Source of the DNA: Pseudonocardia sp.
GTDB lineage: Bacteria > Actinomycetota > Actinomycetes > Mycobacteriales > Pseudonocardiaceae
Assembly: GCA_019244295.1 (NCBI GenBank)
Contig: JAFASX010000153.1
Location: 1-49,284, forward strand
Direction of reading: 5' to 3'
Length of the DNA: 49,284 bases
The notes under the pieces were generated by a model. The model made no database searches. It saw only the letters and a list, made by a program, of their open reading frames with translations, and was not told where the DNA came from. This document shows, in pieces, positions 9,001-16,672 of the stretch. Position 1 is the first letter of the stretch. Each line of letters opens with the position of its first letter. The position numbers and the translations under genes are program-made.

Positions 9001-9592
9001 GCGCGGTGCGCAGCGAGGCGCAGAACAGCGGCAGCGGACGGGCTCCGTGCGCCTCGATCGCGTCGCACAGCCCGTGCACGAACGCGGTGTTGCCGGCCAG
9101 CTGGTGGGCGCGGTAGTAGAGCACCCCGACGACCGGTGCGTCCGCGTCCGCCAGCGGCTGCGTTCCGGCCCGGTCCAGAGGCCCCCACACAGGCATGGAG
9201 GTGGGCGGGGTGAACCCGAACCCGGTCAACAGCACCGTGTCGGACAGGAACCGGTATAGCTCGCCGAGGTTGGCTGGTCCGCCCTCGGCCAGGTAGCCGT
9301 GGGCCTGGGCACACACGCCGACCGGCACCGTGGAGCACTCCATCAGTTCGGCGTCGGGAACTTGCTCGCCACCCAGCGCCACCACCGGCTTGGGCCCGGC
9401 CAGCAGCGGGTCCAGCCAGTCCCGCCACGCTCGCCGCCCGCCCAGCAGCCGCACCATGATCAGGTCGACACCGTCGAGCAGCTCCGGCAGGTCGCTGATA
9501 TGCAGTCGGGCCGGGTTGCCCAGTCGGTAGTCGCCGTCGGAGGCCCGGGCGCTGAGCAGGTCGGTATCAGACGTGGACAGCAGCAGGATCAT
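6014..9592 (-). CDS. cobN: Cobaltochelatase subunit CobN
   Basis: A 1192-residue homologue of the large ATP-dependent cobalt chelatase subunit. It inserts Co2+ into hydrogenobyrinic acid a,c-diamide with the CobS and CobT AAA+ subunits, or with ChlI/ChlD-like partners in actinobacteria. Diagnostic blocks include [18 protein letters not shown] near residue 340, [19 protein letters not shown] near 520, [24 protein letters not shown] near 560, and the C-terminal [25 protein letters not shown]. Length fits CobN rather than magnesium chelatase BchH. The ATG at 9592 follows GGAGGG at 7-8 bases. No chelatase AAA+ subunit is nearby. I searched the leader for a cobalamin riboswitch and saw none. Confidence 0.95.
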   Translation of the reverse strand: [1192 protein letters not shown]

Positions 9593-9832
9593 GACGCTTA
9601 GCCCTCCACGGTTCTTCGCCTCACCCGTCCAGCCACACTAAGGCACCTCGGTCCGGACAGCCCGCCGTCGGTGAGCGCCTACCTGGCGGTTGGCCCGAAT
9701 ACGCCCTGGTTATCTCGTTGATAGTGCACCGTTCGACACGGGAGGCTTCCGATGACTCGTCCCGTGACGCCGACGCGACGCCCGGATTGCGGGTACGGCC
9801 GAGATCACCTCATCGGGTTGAGAGGTGCTTGT

Positions 9833-10489
9833 ATGCGTGTGTTGCTGGTTGAGGACGACGACGGTGTGGCCCGTGCCATCGTCGACGTGCTCGGAACATA
9901 TGGCCATCGTGTCCACCGGTGCTGCTGGGGGGCGGATGCGCTGCTTACCCATCGAGAAGCCGACTTGGTGCTGCTCGATCTCGGCCTGCCCGATATGGAC
10001 GGTCTGGATCTGCTGCGCAAACTACGGCGGATCACGACGGTGCCGGTCGTGGTGCTCACCGCGCGGGATGATGAACGCTCGGTGGTGCGCGGCCTGCGGC
10101 ACGGAGCCGACGATTACGTGGTCAAACCGATCCGCCTCGGTGAGCTGCTGGCTCGGATCGAGGCGGTAGTCCGCCGCTCAGTCGCCCAAAAAGGGCCCGA
10201 GCCGGAACTGGTGCGGGTGGGCGACGTGTGTGTCGACCTCCGGGCATGGACTGTGGAGGTGGCTGGTCGGGCGATCAGACTCACTGGCAAGGAGTTTGAG
10301 GTGCTGGCGGTGTTGGCCCGCAACCTGGGGAGCGTGGTCAGCCGGGAACGGATCATGGACGAGGTCTGGGGGGATGCCTACGTGGCGATATCCCGGTCGC
10401 TGGACGTCCATATATCGGGCCTGCGAGCCAAGTTAGGCCGCCCGGAGTTGCTGCGCACCATTCGCGGCCTCGGCTATCGGTTGGGATGA
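9833..10489 (+). CDS. OmpR/PhoB-family response regulator
   Basis: A 218-residue regulator. The receiver domain (residues 1-115) has the acidic pocket EDDD at 7-10, phosphoacceptor Asp49 (VLLDLGLPDMDG), Thr at VVLTA and Lys98 (YVVKP). The C-terminal winged-helix domain (about 125-218) shows LTGKEFEVLAVLARN, VVSRERIMDEVW, and the recognition and wing elements SRSLDVHISGLRAKL and IRGLGYRL. I chose the ATG at 9833, preceded by AGAGGTG; an earlier ATG at 9752 adds an atypical N-terminus. It is the first gene of a three-gene unit with a kinase 4 bases downstream and a TAXI lipoprotein overlapping the kinase, so it probably responds to a ligand sensed outside the cell. Confidence 0.93.
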   Translation: MRVLLVEDDDGVARAIVDVLGTYGHRVHRCCWGADALLTHREADLVLLDLGLPDMDGLDLLRKLRRITTVPVVVLTARDDERSVVRGLRHGADDYVVKPIRLGELLARIEAVVRRSVAQKGPEPELVRVGDVCVDLRAWTVEVAGRAIRLTGKEFEVLAVLARNLGSVVSRERIMDEVWGDAYVAISRSLDVHISGLRAKLGRPELLRTIRGLGYRLG

Positions 10490-10493
10490 AATC

Positions 10494-11894
10494 ATGCGCT
10501 GGCGGCTACTGGTCGTTCTGCTGACGTTCGCTGCGCTGGCCATCGCGGGATTCGTTGTGCCGCTGCTGACCAGCACGGCGACGGAACGCACCGAGCGATT
10601 GCACATCGACCGGTCTACCGCGCTGGACCGGTTCGCGGTGTTGGCTCAGCAGGCTCTAGCTACGGGGGATCGGGACCCGTTGATCGGGGAGGTCACCGCA
10701 TACGCGCAGCTTTACGGCGAAGATGTACTGATCGTTGACCGCCAGCTGCGGTCGGTCGTGACCGTCGGTGGGCTCGCTTTGGACGACCCGCAAGTGCGGC
10801 CGGTGATCAGCGGCGCGCTGCGCAACGAATCCGGGCCTCCGCTGTCCACCCTGTGGCCGTGGTCCTCTGGCAAGCTGGTGCTGGCCCGCCCGGTGGGTAT
10901 CGGGCCGCGCATCGCCGGGGTCGTGGTGCTGCGCACATCGATCGATGCCGCGGCGGCGGACATCGGTCAGAGCTGGCTGCTGATCGGGATGGGCACGCTC
11001 GTGGTGGCGGCGGGTTTCGTCTGGCTCGCGCTGCGGCTGGCCCGCTGGGTGCTGCGTCCGCTAGCTGAATTGGAACGCGGAGTACTCGCGGTCACCGAAG
11101 GCCGCCGGGGCGCCCATGTCCCGACCGGCGGCGGACCGCCTGAGCTGCAAGAGTTGACCGCGTCGTTCAACCGGATGTCCGACGCCGTGGCGGAGGCGAC
11201 CGAGCGGGAACGGCGGCTGGTCGCCGATGCCTCGCACCAGCTGCGCAACCCTATGGCCGCGTTGCGGCTGCGGTTCGACGCGCTGGCGCCCAGTGTCCCG
11301 GTCGCCGCGCAAGCGAATTACCGATCACTGGCTGTTGAGGTGGAACGGCTGGAGTCCCTGCTTGACGGTCTACTGACGTTGTCCTTGGCCGATGGAGGAG
11401 CGGCTGAGCCGGACCCGGACGACGGTGCCACATGCAGGCCGATCACGGTGGCCACCGCCCGTGTCGACGCCTGGCGGCACTCCGCGCGCCACGCGGGCAT
11501 TGCGCTGGTGAACCAGCTGACCGACAGGTCGGCCGTAGCCTGCGCGGATAAGGAGCTGGCTCAGGTGTTCGACATCCTGCTGGATAACGCCATCCGTTAC
11601 GCCGGGCGCGGCGCGACGGTGACCTTGCGTGCGGTCACCGACCCGGACACCGCGCAACTAATCGTCGAGGATGATGGACCTGGGCTGTCGGCGGAAGAGC
11701 GGATATGGGCGCCTCGCCGGTTCTGGCGAGCCCCCCAGCACAGCGACAGCGGCGGAACCGGGCTAGGTCTGGCCATCGCGGTGCAGCTGCTGGCCGCTCG
11801 GCATGGTTCCCTGCACCTCATGGCGAGCGAGCGCGGCGGCCTCGCGGCGCGGATCACCCTGCCGCGCGCCGGCCACCCGGTGCGTGACCGATGA
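10494..11894 (+). CDS. Membrane sensor histidine kinase (HAMP-HisKA-HATPase)
   Basis: A 466-residue kinase. A first membrane helix (about residues 3-25) leads into an extracytoplasmic domain of about 130 residues. The second helix (SWLLIGMGTLVVAAGFVWLAL) is followed by a HAMP linker (RWVLRPLAELERGVLAV). The dimerisation box DASHQLRNPMAALRLRF carries the phospho-His, and the ATPase domain has the N box (DILLDNAIRYA), G1 (VEDDGPGL) and G2 (GGTGLGLAIAVQLL). It starts 4 bases after the response regulator and its stop overlaps the TAXI gene start (ATGA). The small sensor domain next to a solute-binding lipoprotein suggests that ligand-loaded lipoprotein may be the stimulus, which is inference. Confidence 0.93.
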   Translation: MRWRLLVVLLTFAALAIAGFVVPLLTSTATERTERLHIDRSTALDRFAVLAQQALATGDRDPLIGEVTAYAQLYGEDVLIVDRQLRSVVTVGGLALDDPQVRPVISGALRNESGPPLSTLWPWSSGKLVLARPVGIGPRIAGVVVLRTSIDAAAADIGQSWLLIGMGTLVVAAGFVWLALRLARWVLRPLAELERGVLAVTEGRRGAHVPTGGGPPELQELTASFNRMSDAVAEATERERRLVADASHQLRNPMAALRLRFDALAPSVPVAAQANYRSLAVEVERLESLLDGLLTLSLADGGAAEPDPDDGATCRPITVATARVDAWRHSARHAGIALVNQLTDRSAVACADKELAQVFDILLDNAIRYAGRGATVTLRAVTDPDTAQLIVEDDGPGLSAEERIWAPRRFWRAPQHSDSGGTGLGLAIAVQLLAARHGSLHLMASERGGLAARITLPRAGHPVRDR

Positions 11895-12835
11895 CGGCGA
11901 TCAGCCGACGGCGGGCGCTGACCGTCCTGGCGCTCATCCTCGCCGCCGGAGGTTGCGGCTCAGCCGACCACCACGCCAGATCCCGATCGTTGACCATCGC
12001 GGCCGGTGATCCGGGTGGGTTGTATGTGGAGTTCGCCCAGCTGCTCGCCAAACAACTGACTGGCCAGGAGCCCTGGTTGCACGTCCAACATCCCGAAATA
12101 ACCAACGGCAGTATGGACAACCTGCATCGGCTGGCCGAGAAGAAGGCGGATGTGGCGCTGGCGACGGTCGATGCGGCCCAAGTCATCGCCGACGGGCCAG
12201 GCTGGATGCGGGCCATCGGTCGGATCTACGAGGATTATCTCCAGCTCGTCGTGTTGGCGGACAGCCCCATCGGTAGCCTCGCCGATCTTGCGGGCCATAC
12301 GGTGTCGTTAGGCGCGCCCGGCTCCGGAGCCGAGCTGGAGGGTGTCCGGCTGCTGGCTGCGGCAGGACTGCCTACAGGTGCCGTGACGGTGCGACCCCAC
12401 AGGCTCGCCGAGGCGATTACCGCGCTGGAAACTGGCGGGGTCGATGCGCTGCTCTGGTCCGGTGGTGTGCCTACTCCGGCGCTGACCGAATTCAGTAAAC
12501 GCCGGGCAATCCGGCTGCTGCCGCTGACCGAGATCCTCCCCGCGTTGGCGAAAATGTACGGCTCGTTCTACCAGGCGGCGACCGTGCCCGCCGCCGTGTA
12601 CGGTCCAGCCGCCGAGGTCAGTACCATCGGCATCGTGAACCTTCTGTTATGTCGAGCCGATACCGACCCCGCTACTACCTCGGCGATCGCTCGCGTGCTG
12701 GTGATCCGCGCGGCGGACCTGGTGCCGCAACAGGTGCTCGGCACCCAGTTCCTCGACCCCTACAGTCTCATCGCGACCGAGGGAATCCCGCTGCATCCCG
12801 GTGCGGCGGAGGCCTATCGGGAACTGCACGGCTGA
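11891..12835 (+). CDS. TAXI-family solute-binding lipoprotein
   Basis: A 314-residue secreted protein. It has an Arg-rich n-region, a hydrophobic stretch and a lipobox LAAGGC with Cys22 as lipidation site. The mature part fits TAXI (TRAP-associated extracytoplasmic immunogenic) binding proteins: LTIAAGDPGGLYVEFAQLLA, a GSMDNLHRLAEKKADVALATVDA segment, then VSLGAPGSGAELEGVRLLAAAG. TAXI proteins bind small carboxylates such as glutamate or 2-oxoglutarate for TRAP transporters. No TRAP membrane subunit is next to it, so it may act as a sensor subunit for the kinase it overlaps by 4 bases. The ligand cannot be told from sequence. Confidence 0.88.
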   Translation: MTAISRRRALTVLALILAAGGCGSADHHARSRSLTIAAGDPGGLYVEFAQLLAKQLTGQEPWLHVQHPEITNGSMDNLHRLAEKKADVALATVDAAQVIADGPGWMRAIGRIYEDYLQLVVLADSPIGSLADLAGHTVSLGAPGSGAELEGVRLLAAAGLPTGAVTVRPHRLAEAITALETGGVDALLWSGGVPTPALTEFSKRRAIRLLPLTEILPALAKMYGSFYQAATVPAAVYGPAAEVSTIGIVNLLLCRADTDPATTSAIARVLVIRAADLVPQQVLGTQFLDPYSLIATEGIPLHPGAAEAYRELHG

Positions 12836-12906
12836 GCGGCCACAGAGCGCACCCGCCCAGTGACCTGCACGACGAACCCTCCGGGAGCCCGGCGCAGCGC
12901 GGGCAA

Positions 12907-12929
12907 CCGTCGGCGAACGCGCCGACCGG
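12907..12929 (+). terminator. GC-rich hairpin after the TAXI operon
   Basis: GTCGGC (12909-12914) and GCCGAC (12921-12926) pair around GAACGC, and the stem can be extended with one bulge to CCG/CCGG. It lies about 70 bases after the TAXI stop. There is no T-run, so termination is plausible but not certain. Confidence 0.4.
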
Positions 12930-13049
12930 CTACGCGCGGAGGCTGCGGTGCTCACCACCCATCTATCGTCTATGGGCTGACCGGGAGCCCAGGTGCGTTC
13001 TCTGATCCCCGGCCTGCGTCAAATCGTGGTTTCCAGGTGCGCTGATGAG

Positions 13050-13601
13050 ATGCCGCTGGCCGTCAACCGGATCATCGACAACGTGAGCGAGATCATCCGG
13101 GAGGCGACGGTCGAGGACGCATGGGCGATCGCGACCGTGCACGTGTGTTCTTGGCAGGCCGTCTATCGAGGTCTGCTGCCCGACGAGATGCTGGACGGGC
13201 TGTCGGTCGCGGATCGGCAGCGTCGGTGGGCCGAGGTCTTGAGCCAGTCCGTGCCACGACGGGCCACGCTGGTGTTCTGCCGCGAAGAGCGGGTGCTCGG
13301 GTTCGCCTCGGTCGGGCCGCAACGGGCGGACGGTGCTGACCCCGAAGCCGGCGAGCTCTACGCCATCTACCTCGACCCTGGTCACTGGCGGCGAGGTCTA
13401 GGAGCTCGGCTTTATGCCGCTGCCCTGGAAAGGTTGAGGTCAGATGGTTTCGGCCACGCCGTGTTGTGGGTGCTCGTTGGAAATGAGCGAGCCATCGGTT
13501 TCTACCGCCAAGCAGGTTGGACGCCCGATGGAGGTCAGCAGACCGAAACCGGACCCGACGAGGTTCCGCTCAACGAGATTCGGTTCCGGCTGACGTTGTG
13601 A
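13050..13601 (+). CDS. GNAT-family N-acetyltransferase
   Basis: A GNAT protein of about 183 residues. The fold opens with IREATVEDAWAIATVHVCSWQAVYRGLLPDE, the frequent start of this subfamily. Strand 4 with the acetyl-CoA loop reads LYAIYLDPGHWRRGLGARLYAAAL (the RRGxGA pyrophosphate loop), and the end has VLWVLVGNERAIGFYRQAGW. The acceptor substrate cannot be predicted. Start choice is uncertain: ATG 13050 has AGGTG about 10 bases upstream, GTG 13083 lies closer to the conserved region, and GTG 12993 would add residues with no similarity. The gene stands between the TAXI operon and cobG. Confidence 0.85.
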   Translation: MPLAVNRIIDNVSEIIREATVEDAWAIATVHVCSWQAVYRGLLPDEMLDGLSVADRQRRWAEVLSQSVPRRATLVFCREERVLGFASVGPQRADGADPEAGELYAIYLDPGHWRRGLGARLYAAALERLRSDGFGHAVLWVLVGNERAIGFYRQAGWTPDGGQQTETGPDEVPLNEIRFRLTL

Positions 13602-13759
13602 GCGGCTAGCGTGGGTTCCGCGTGACCTCCGAGACACTGGGATCGGCCGAATGGCGGCGTGCGCGGCGAGATCCGCAGGCCTCCGCTGGCCGGAGCGGGT
13701 GGTCGCGAGCGTTCAATTGTGTCGGCCACCGCGTCCCCGGGTTTCCGGATCGTGGGCAC

Positions 13760-13765
13760 TACGAT
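13760..13765 (+). promoter_or_regulatory. Candidate -10 element for a leaderless cobG transcript
   Basis: TACGAT ends 6 bases before GTG 13772, so transcription starting at the usual distance would begin on the start codon. No Shine-Dalgarno sequence precedes that GTG, which fits a leaderless mRNA. The -35 region is not recognisable. Confidence 0.4.
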
Positions 13766-13771
13766 CGGGTG

Positions 13772-15091
13772 GTGCTTTTGTCGCTTGACGCGGGGGCCGC
13801 TGAGCGGACGGACATCCCCGGTTCGGGCGCTCATGCCGGCACGGACCAGTGCCCGGGCGCGGTTGTGGCGCACCAAGCTGAGGATGGCGGGGTGGTTCGC
13901 ATCCGGGTGCCCGGGGGAACGTGCTCCCGCGAGGTACTCGCCGCGCTGGCCGACTGGTCGATCGAGCTTGGCAACGGTCGGCTCGAGCTGACCGCGCGGG
14001 GCAACCTTCAGCTGCGCGGGCTGGCCCCGGGCGCCGAGGAGGAGCTCGCCACCAGGCTCGCCGCGTACGGCCTGCTGCCCTCGGTGGCCCACGACCGGGC
14101 CCGCAATGTGCTGGCCTCGCCGCTGTCCGGGCGTGACCGGATGAGTGTGCTGGATGTGCGCCCGCTGGTGGCCGAGCTGGACCGACGGTTGTGCGCCTCG
14201 CCGGAGTTGGCCGAGTTGTCGGGGCGGTTCCTGTTCGCGCTCGACGATGGTCGGGGCGACGTGGCTGGCATGCGCGCCGACGTGGCCGTCATGGCCATGC
14301 CCGGCCACTGGGTCGCCCTGCTGCTCGCCGGTCTGGACACTGGCCTTCGGCTGCCGGTGCATGCCGCCGTCAGTGGGATGCTCATGGCGGCCTCGGCGTT
14401 CCTGCGGCGTCGAGCCGACCACCGGGTGTGGCGGCTGGCCGAGTTACCCGACGGTCCGCTGTCTCTGGTCGGCGAGTTGGCAGCCGAGCTGGCTGAGGTC
14501 ACTCACGCGCCAGAGCTGGCGGTGCCGGAGCCGGACCCACGCGGCCCCATCGGTCGTATCGAGGAGACCGACGGCAGAGTGGCGCTGGCCGCCTGCGTGC
14601 CGCTCGGCGAACTGACGCCATCGCGCTGCCGGTTGCTTGCGGCCGTGGCACAGCGGGAAGTCGTACTCACCCCGTGGCGCGGAGTGGTTTTGCCTGGCCT
14701 GACCCGGTCGGCCGCCGGGCGAGCGGCTCGCCGGCTCGCTGGCGCCGGCCTGATCCTCGACTCGGGCTCACCGGCGCTGGGAGTGAGCGCCTGCACCGGT
14801 CGGCCGGGTTGCGCAAAGGCACAGGCCGACGTCCGCGCGGACGCCTCGGTCGCCCTCAGCGTTTCGACGCCGGAGCCGCTGGGGTTGCCGGAGCCGCTGG
14901 GTTTGGCGCGACAACTGCCGGTGCACTGGTCGGGCTGTGCGCGGCGGTGCGGGCGGCCGCGCGGTCCGGCGGTCGACGTGGTCGCCATGGACGAGGGATA
15001 CCAGGTGCTGCGCGATGACCGGTTGGAGTACTTCGGTACCGAGGTCGCGGTGGTGCGGATCGTGGCGGCACACGCAAGACGCAGATGGTGA
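13772..15091 (+). CDS. cobG: Precorrin-3B synthase
   Basis: A member of the nitrite/sulfite reductase superfamily. In aerobic cobalamin synthesis it hydroxylates precorrin-3A and forms the gamma-lactone of precorrin-3B, using a [4Fe-4S] cluster and O2. Visible marks are the N-terminal ferredoxin-like repeat (DQCPGAVVAH, VRIRVPGG, LGNGRLELTARGNLQLRGL), the ARNVLASPLSG segment, and the cluster cysteines in SACTGRPGCAKA and HWSGCARRCGRP. The start is not certain: the frame is open to 13622, but similarity begins near residue 75 of that longer form, and GTG 13769/13772 follow a TACGAT -10 element. The gene overlaps cobIJ by 7 bases. The usual cobH between these two is absent. Confidence 0.9.
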   Translation: MLLSLDAGAAERTDIPGSGAHAGTDQCPGAVVAHQAEDGGVVRIRVPGGTCSREVLAALADWSIELGNGRLELTARGNLQLRGLAPGAEEELATRLAAYGLLPSVAHDRARNVLASPLSGRDRMSVLDVRPLVAELDRRLCASPELAELSGRFLFALDDGRGDVAGMRADVAVMAMPGHWVALLLAGLDTGLRLPVHAAVSGMLMAASAFLRRRADHRVWRLAELPDGPLSLVGELAAELAEVTHAPELAVPEPDPRGPIGRIEETDGRVALAACVPLGELTPSRCRLLAAVAQREVVLTPWRGVVLPGLTRSAAGRAARRLAGAGLILDSGSPALGVSACTGRPGCAKAQADVRADASVALSVSTPEPLGLPEPLGLARQLPVHWSGCARRCGRPRGPAVDVVAMDEGYQVLRDDRLEYFGTEVAVVRIVAAHARRRW

Positions 15092-16644
15092 ACGCTGGCC
15101 GACTCTACGGCGTGGGGGTCGGCCCAGGCGATCCGGAGTTGGTGACAGTGAAGGCTGCCCGACTGATCTCCCGCGCCGAGGTCGTTGCCTACCACAGCGC
15201 GGGACACGGTCACAGCGTCGCCCGCCGCATCGCCGAGCCGTACTTGCGTGACGGTCAGATCGAAGAGCAGCTCGTCTATCCGGTCACCGTCGAGGCCACT
15301 GATCACCCCGGCGGATATCGAGGAGCGCTGGAGGAGTTCTACGCCGAGGCGGCCGCCCGGCTGGCCGCGCACCTTGATGCCGGCCGGGATGTGGTCGTCC
15401 TCGCCGAGGGCGATCCGTTTTTCTACGGCTCCTACATGCACCTCCACCAGCGGCTGGCCCACCGTTACCGCAGCGAGGTGGTACCGGGAGTGACCTCGAT
15501 GAATGCGGCGGCGGCGGTGCTGGGCCGACCGCTGGTGGAGGGTGACGAGGTGCTCACCGTGCTGCCTGGCACGTTACCAACCGCCCAGTTGAGCGCTCGA
15601 CTGGCCGACACCGACGCCGCCGCTGTGGTTAAGCTGGGCCGGACGTTCGGCTCGGTACGCGATGCCGCCGAGCAAGCCGGCATGTTGACCGACACCTATT
15701 ACGTCGAGCGGGTCGGCACCGAAAACGAACGGGTCCTGCCGCTGGCTTCGGTCGAGCCGGAGACAGTGCCGTATTTCTCGCTCGCGCTTCGGCCCAGCCC
15801 GCTGGCCACCGCGACGATGGCGACTATGGCAACGACGGCGGCCCAGCAAACTGACACGGCGCCCGTGCCTTCCGGCAAGCAAAGCAGGGGTGAGGTTGTT
15901 GTCGTGGGGCTGGGACCGGCCGGGCGACGATGGCTGACCCCGGAGGCCCAGGCGGCGCTGTCGCGGGCCACCGATCTGGTGGGTTACGGCCCCTACCTGG
16001 ATCGGATACCAGCCAACCCTCGCCAGCGTAGGCATCCTTCGGACAACCGGGTCGAAACACAGCGAGCCACCTTCGCGCTGGATCTGGCGCGGGAGGGACG
16101 GCGGGTGGCGGTGGTGTCCTCCGGCGACCCAGGCGTGTTCGCGATGGCCAGCGTGGTGCTGGAAATCGCGGTGGAGCCACGCTGGAAAGACGTGCCAGTT
16201 CAGGTGCTGCCAGGGCTCACCGCCGCGCAGGCGGTGGCTAGCCGGGTTGGTGCGCCGCTTGGCCACGACTATTGCGTGCTTTCGCTGTCTGATCGGCTCA
16301 AGCCGTGGGAGGTGATCGCCTCCCGCCTGGCCGCCGCGGCTGCGGCTGATCTTGTGCTGGCGATCTACAACCCGGCCTCGCGCAGCCGAGGGTGGCAGGT
16401 CGCCGCCGCTCGCGAACTGCTGCTGGAGCATCGGGCGCCGGATACGCCGGTGGTGGTGGGTCGGGATGTCGGCGGCGCTGAGGAGCGGATCACCCTGACC
16501 CGGCTGGCTGACTTGGATCCGGCTGGCGTCGACATGCGCTGCCTGCTGTTGATCGGTTCGTCCCAGACTCAGCTGATCGAGCGCGGTGACGATTCGTGGG
16601 TGGTGTTCACCCCTCGGCGGTATGTCCCGCGGGCCCCTGAGTAG
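15085..16644 (+). CDS. cobIJ: Fused precorrin-2 C20- / precorrin-3B C17-methyltransferase
   Basis: A 519-residue fusion of two SAM-dependent tetrapyrrole methylases. The N-terminal CobI part (residues 1-245) has LYGVGVGPGDPELVTVKAARLI, AEGDPFFYGSYMHLHQRL and VVPGVTSMNAAAAVLG. After a Thr/Ala-rich linker the CobJ part (about 275-519) has VVVGLGPAGRRWLTPEA, VSSGDPGVFAMASVVLE, VLPGLTAAQAVASRVGAPLGHDYCVLSLSD, the IYNPASRSRGWQ segment and GRDVGGAEERI. CobI methylates C20 of precorrin-2; CobJ methylates C17 and contracts the ring. The same fusion is known in M. tuberculosis (Rv2066). The gene overlaps the end of cobG, which implies translational coupling. Its stop lies inside the hairpin shared with cobM. 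Confidence 0.95.
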   Translation: MVNAGRLYGVGVGPGDPELVTVKAARLISRAEVVAYHSAGHGHSVARRIAEPYLRDGQIEEQLVYPVTVEATDHPGGYRGALEEFYAEAAARLAAHLDAGRDVVVLAEGDPFFYGSYMHLHQRLAHRYRSEVVPGVTSMNAAAAVLGRPLVEGDEVLTVLPGTLPTAQLSARLADTDAAAVVKLGRTFGSVRDAAEQAGMLTDTYYVERVGTENERVLPLASVEPETVPYFSLALRPSPLATATMATMATTAAQQTDTAPVPSGKQSRGEVVVVGLGPAGRRWLTPEAQAALSRATDLVGYGPYLDRIPANPRQRRHPSDNRVETQRATFALDLAREGRRVAVVSSGDPGVFAMASVVLEIAVEPRWKDVPVQVLPGLTAAQAVASRVGAPLGHDYCVLSLSDRLKPWEVIASRLAAAAAADLVLAIYNPASRSRGWQVAAARELLLEHRAPDTPVVVGRDVGGAEERITLTRLADLDPAGVDMRCLLLIGSSQTQLIERGDDSWVVFTPRRYVPRAPE

Positions 16645-16672
16645 GAGTATGGCTCCTCACTCACGGGCCCGC
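16629..16672. terminator. Bidirectional terminator containing both stop codons of cobIJ and cobM
   Basis: Two arms of about 19-20 bases pair nearly perfectly around a TATG(G) loop. The left arm starts GCGGGCCC (16629) and the right arm ends GGGCCCGC (16672); there is one mismatch and one bulge. The cobIJ stop (TAG 16642-16644) lies in the left arm and the cobM stop (complement of TCA 16657-16659) in the right. The placement between convergent genes and symmetry suit a two-way terminator. Confidence 0.75.

Noticed and set aside
9593..9832. Cobalamin riboswitch in the cobN leader
   Set aside because: No B12-box-like sequence or the expected set of stems is seen in the 240-base divergent gap; only a ribosome binding site ahead of cobN and one ahead of the response regulator are clear.
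12993..13049. GTG 12993 as start of the GNAT gene
   Set aside because: The added residues have no similarity to GNAT proteins and no good ribosome binding site; ATG 13050 or GTG 13083 fits better.
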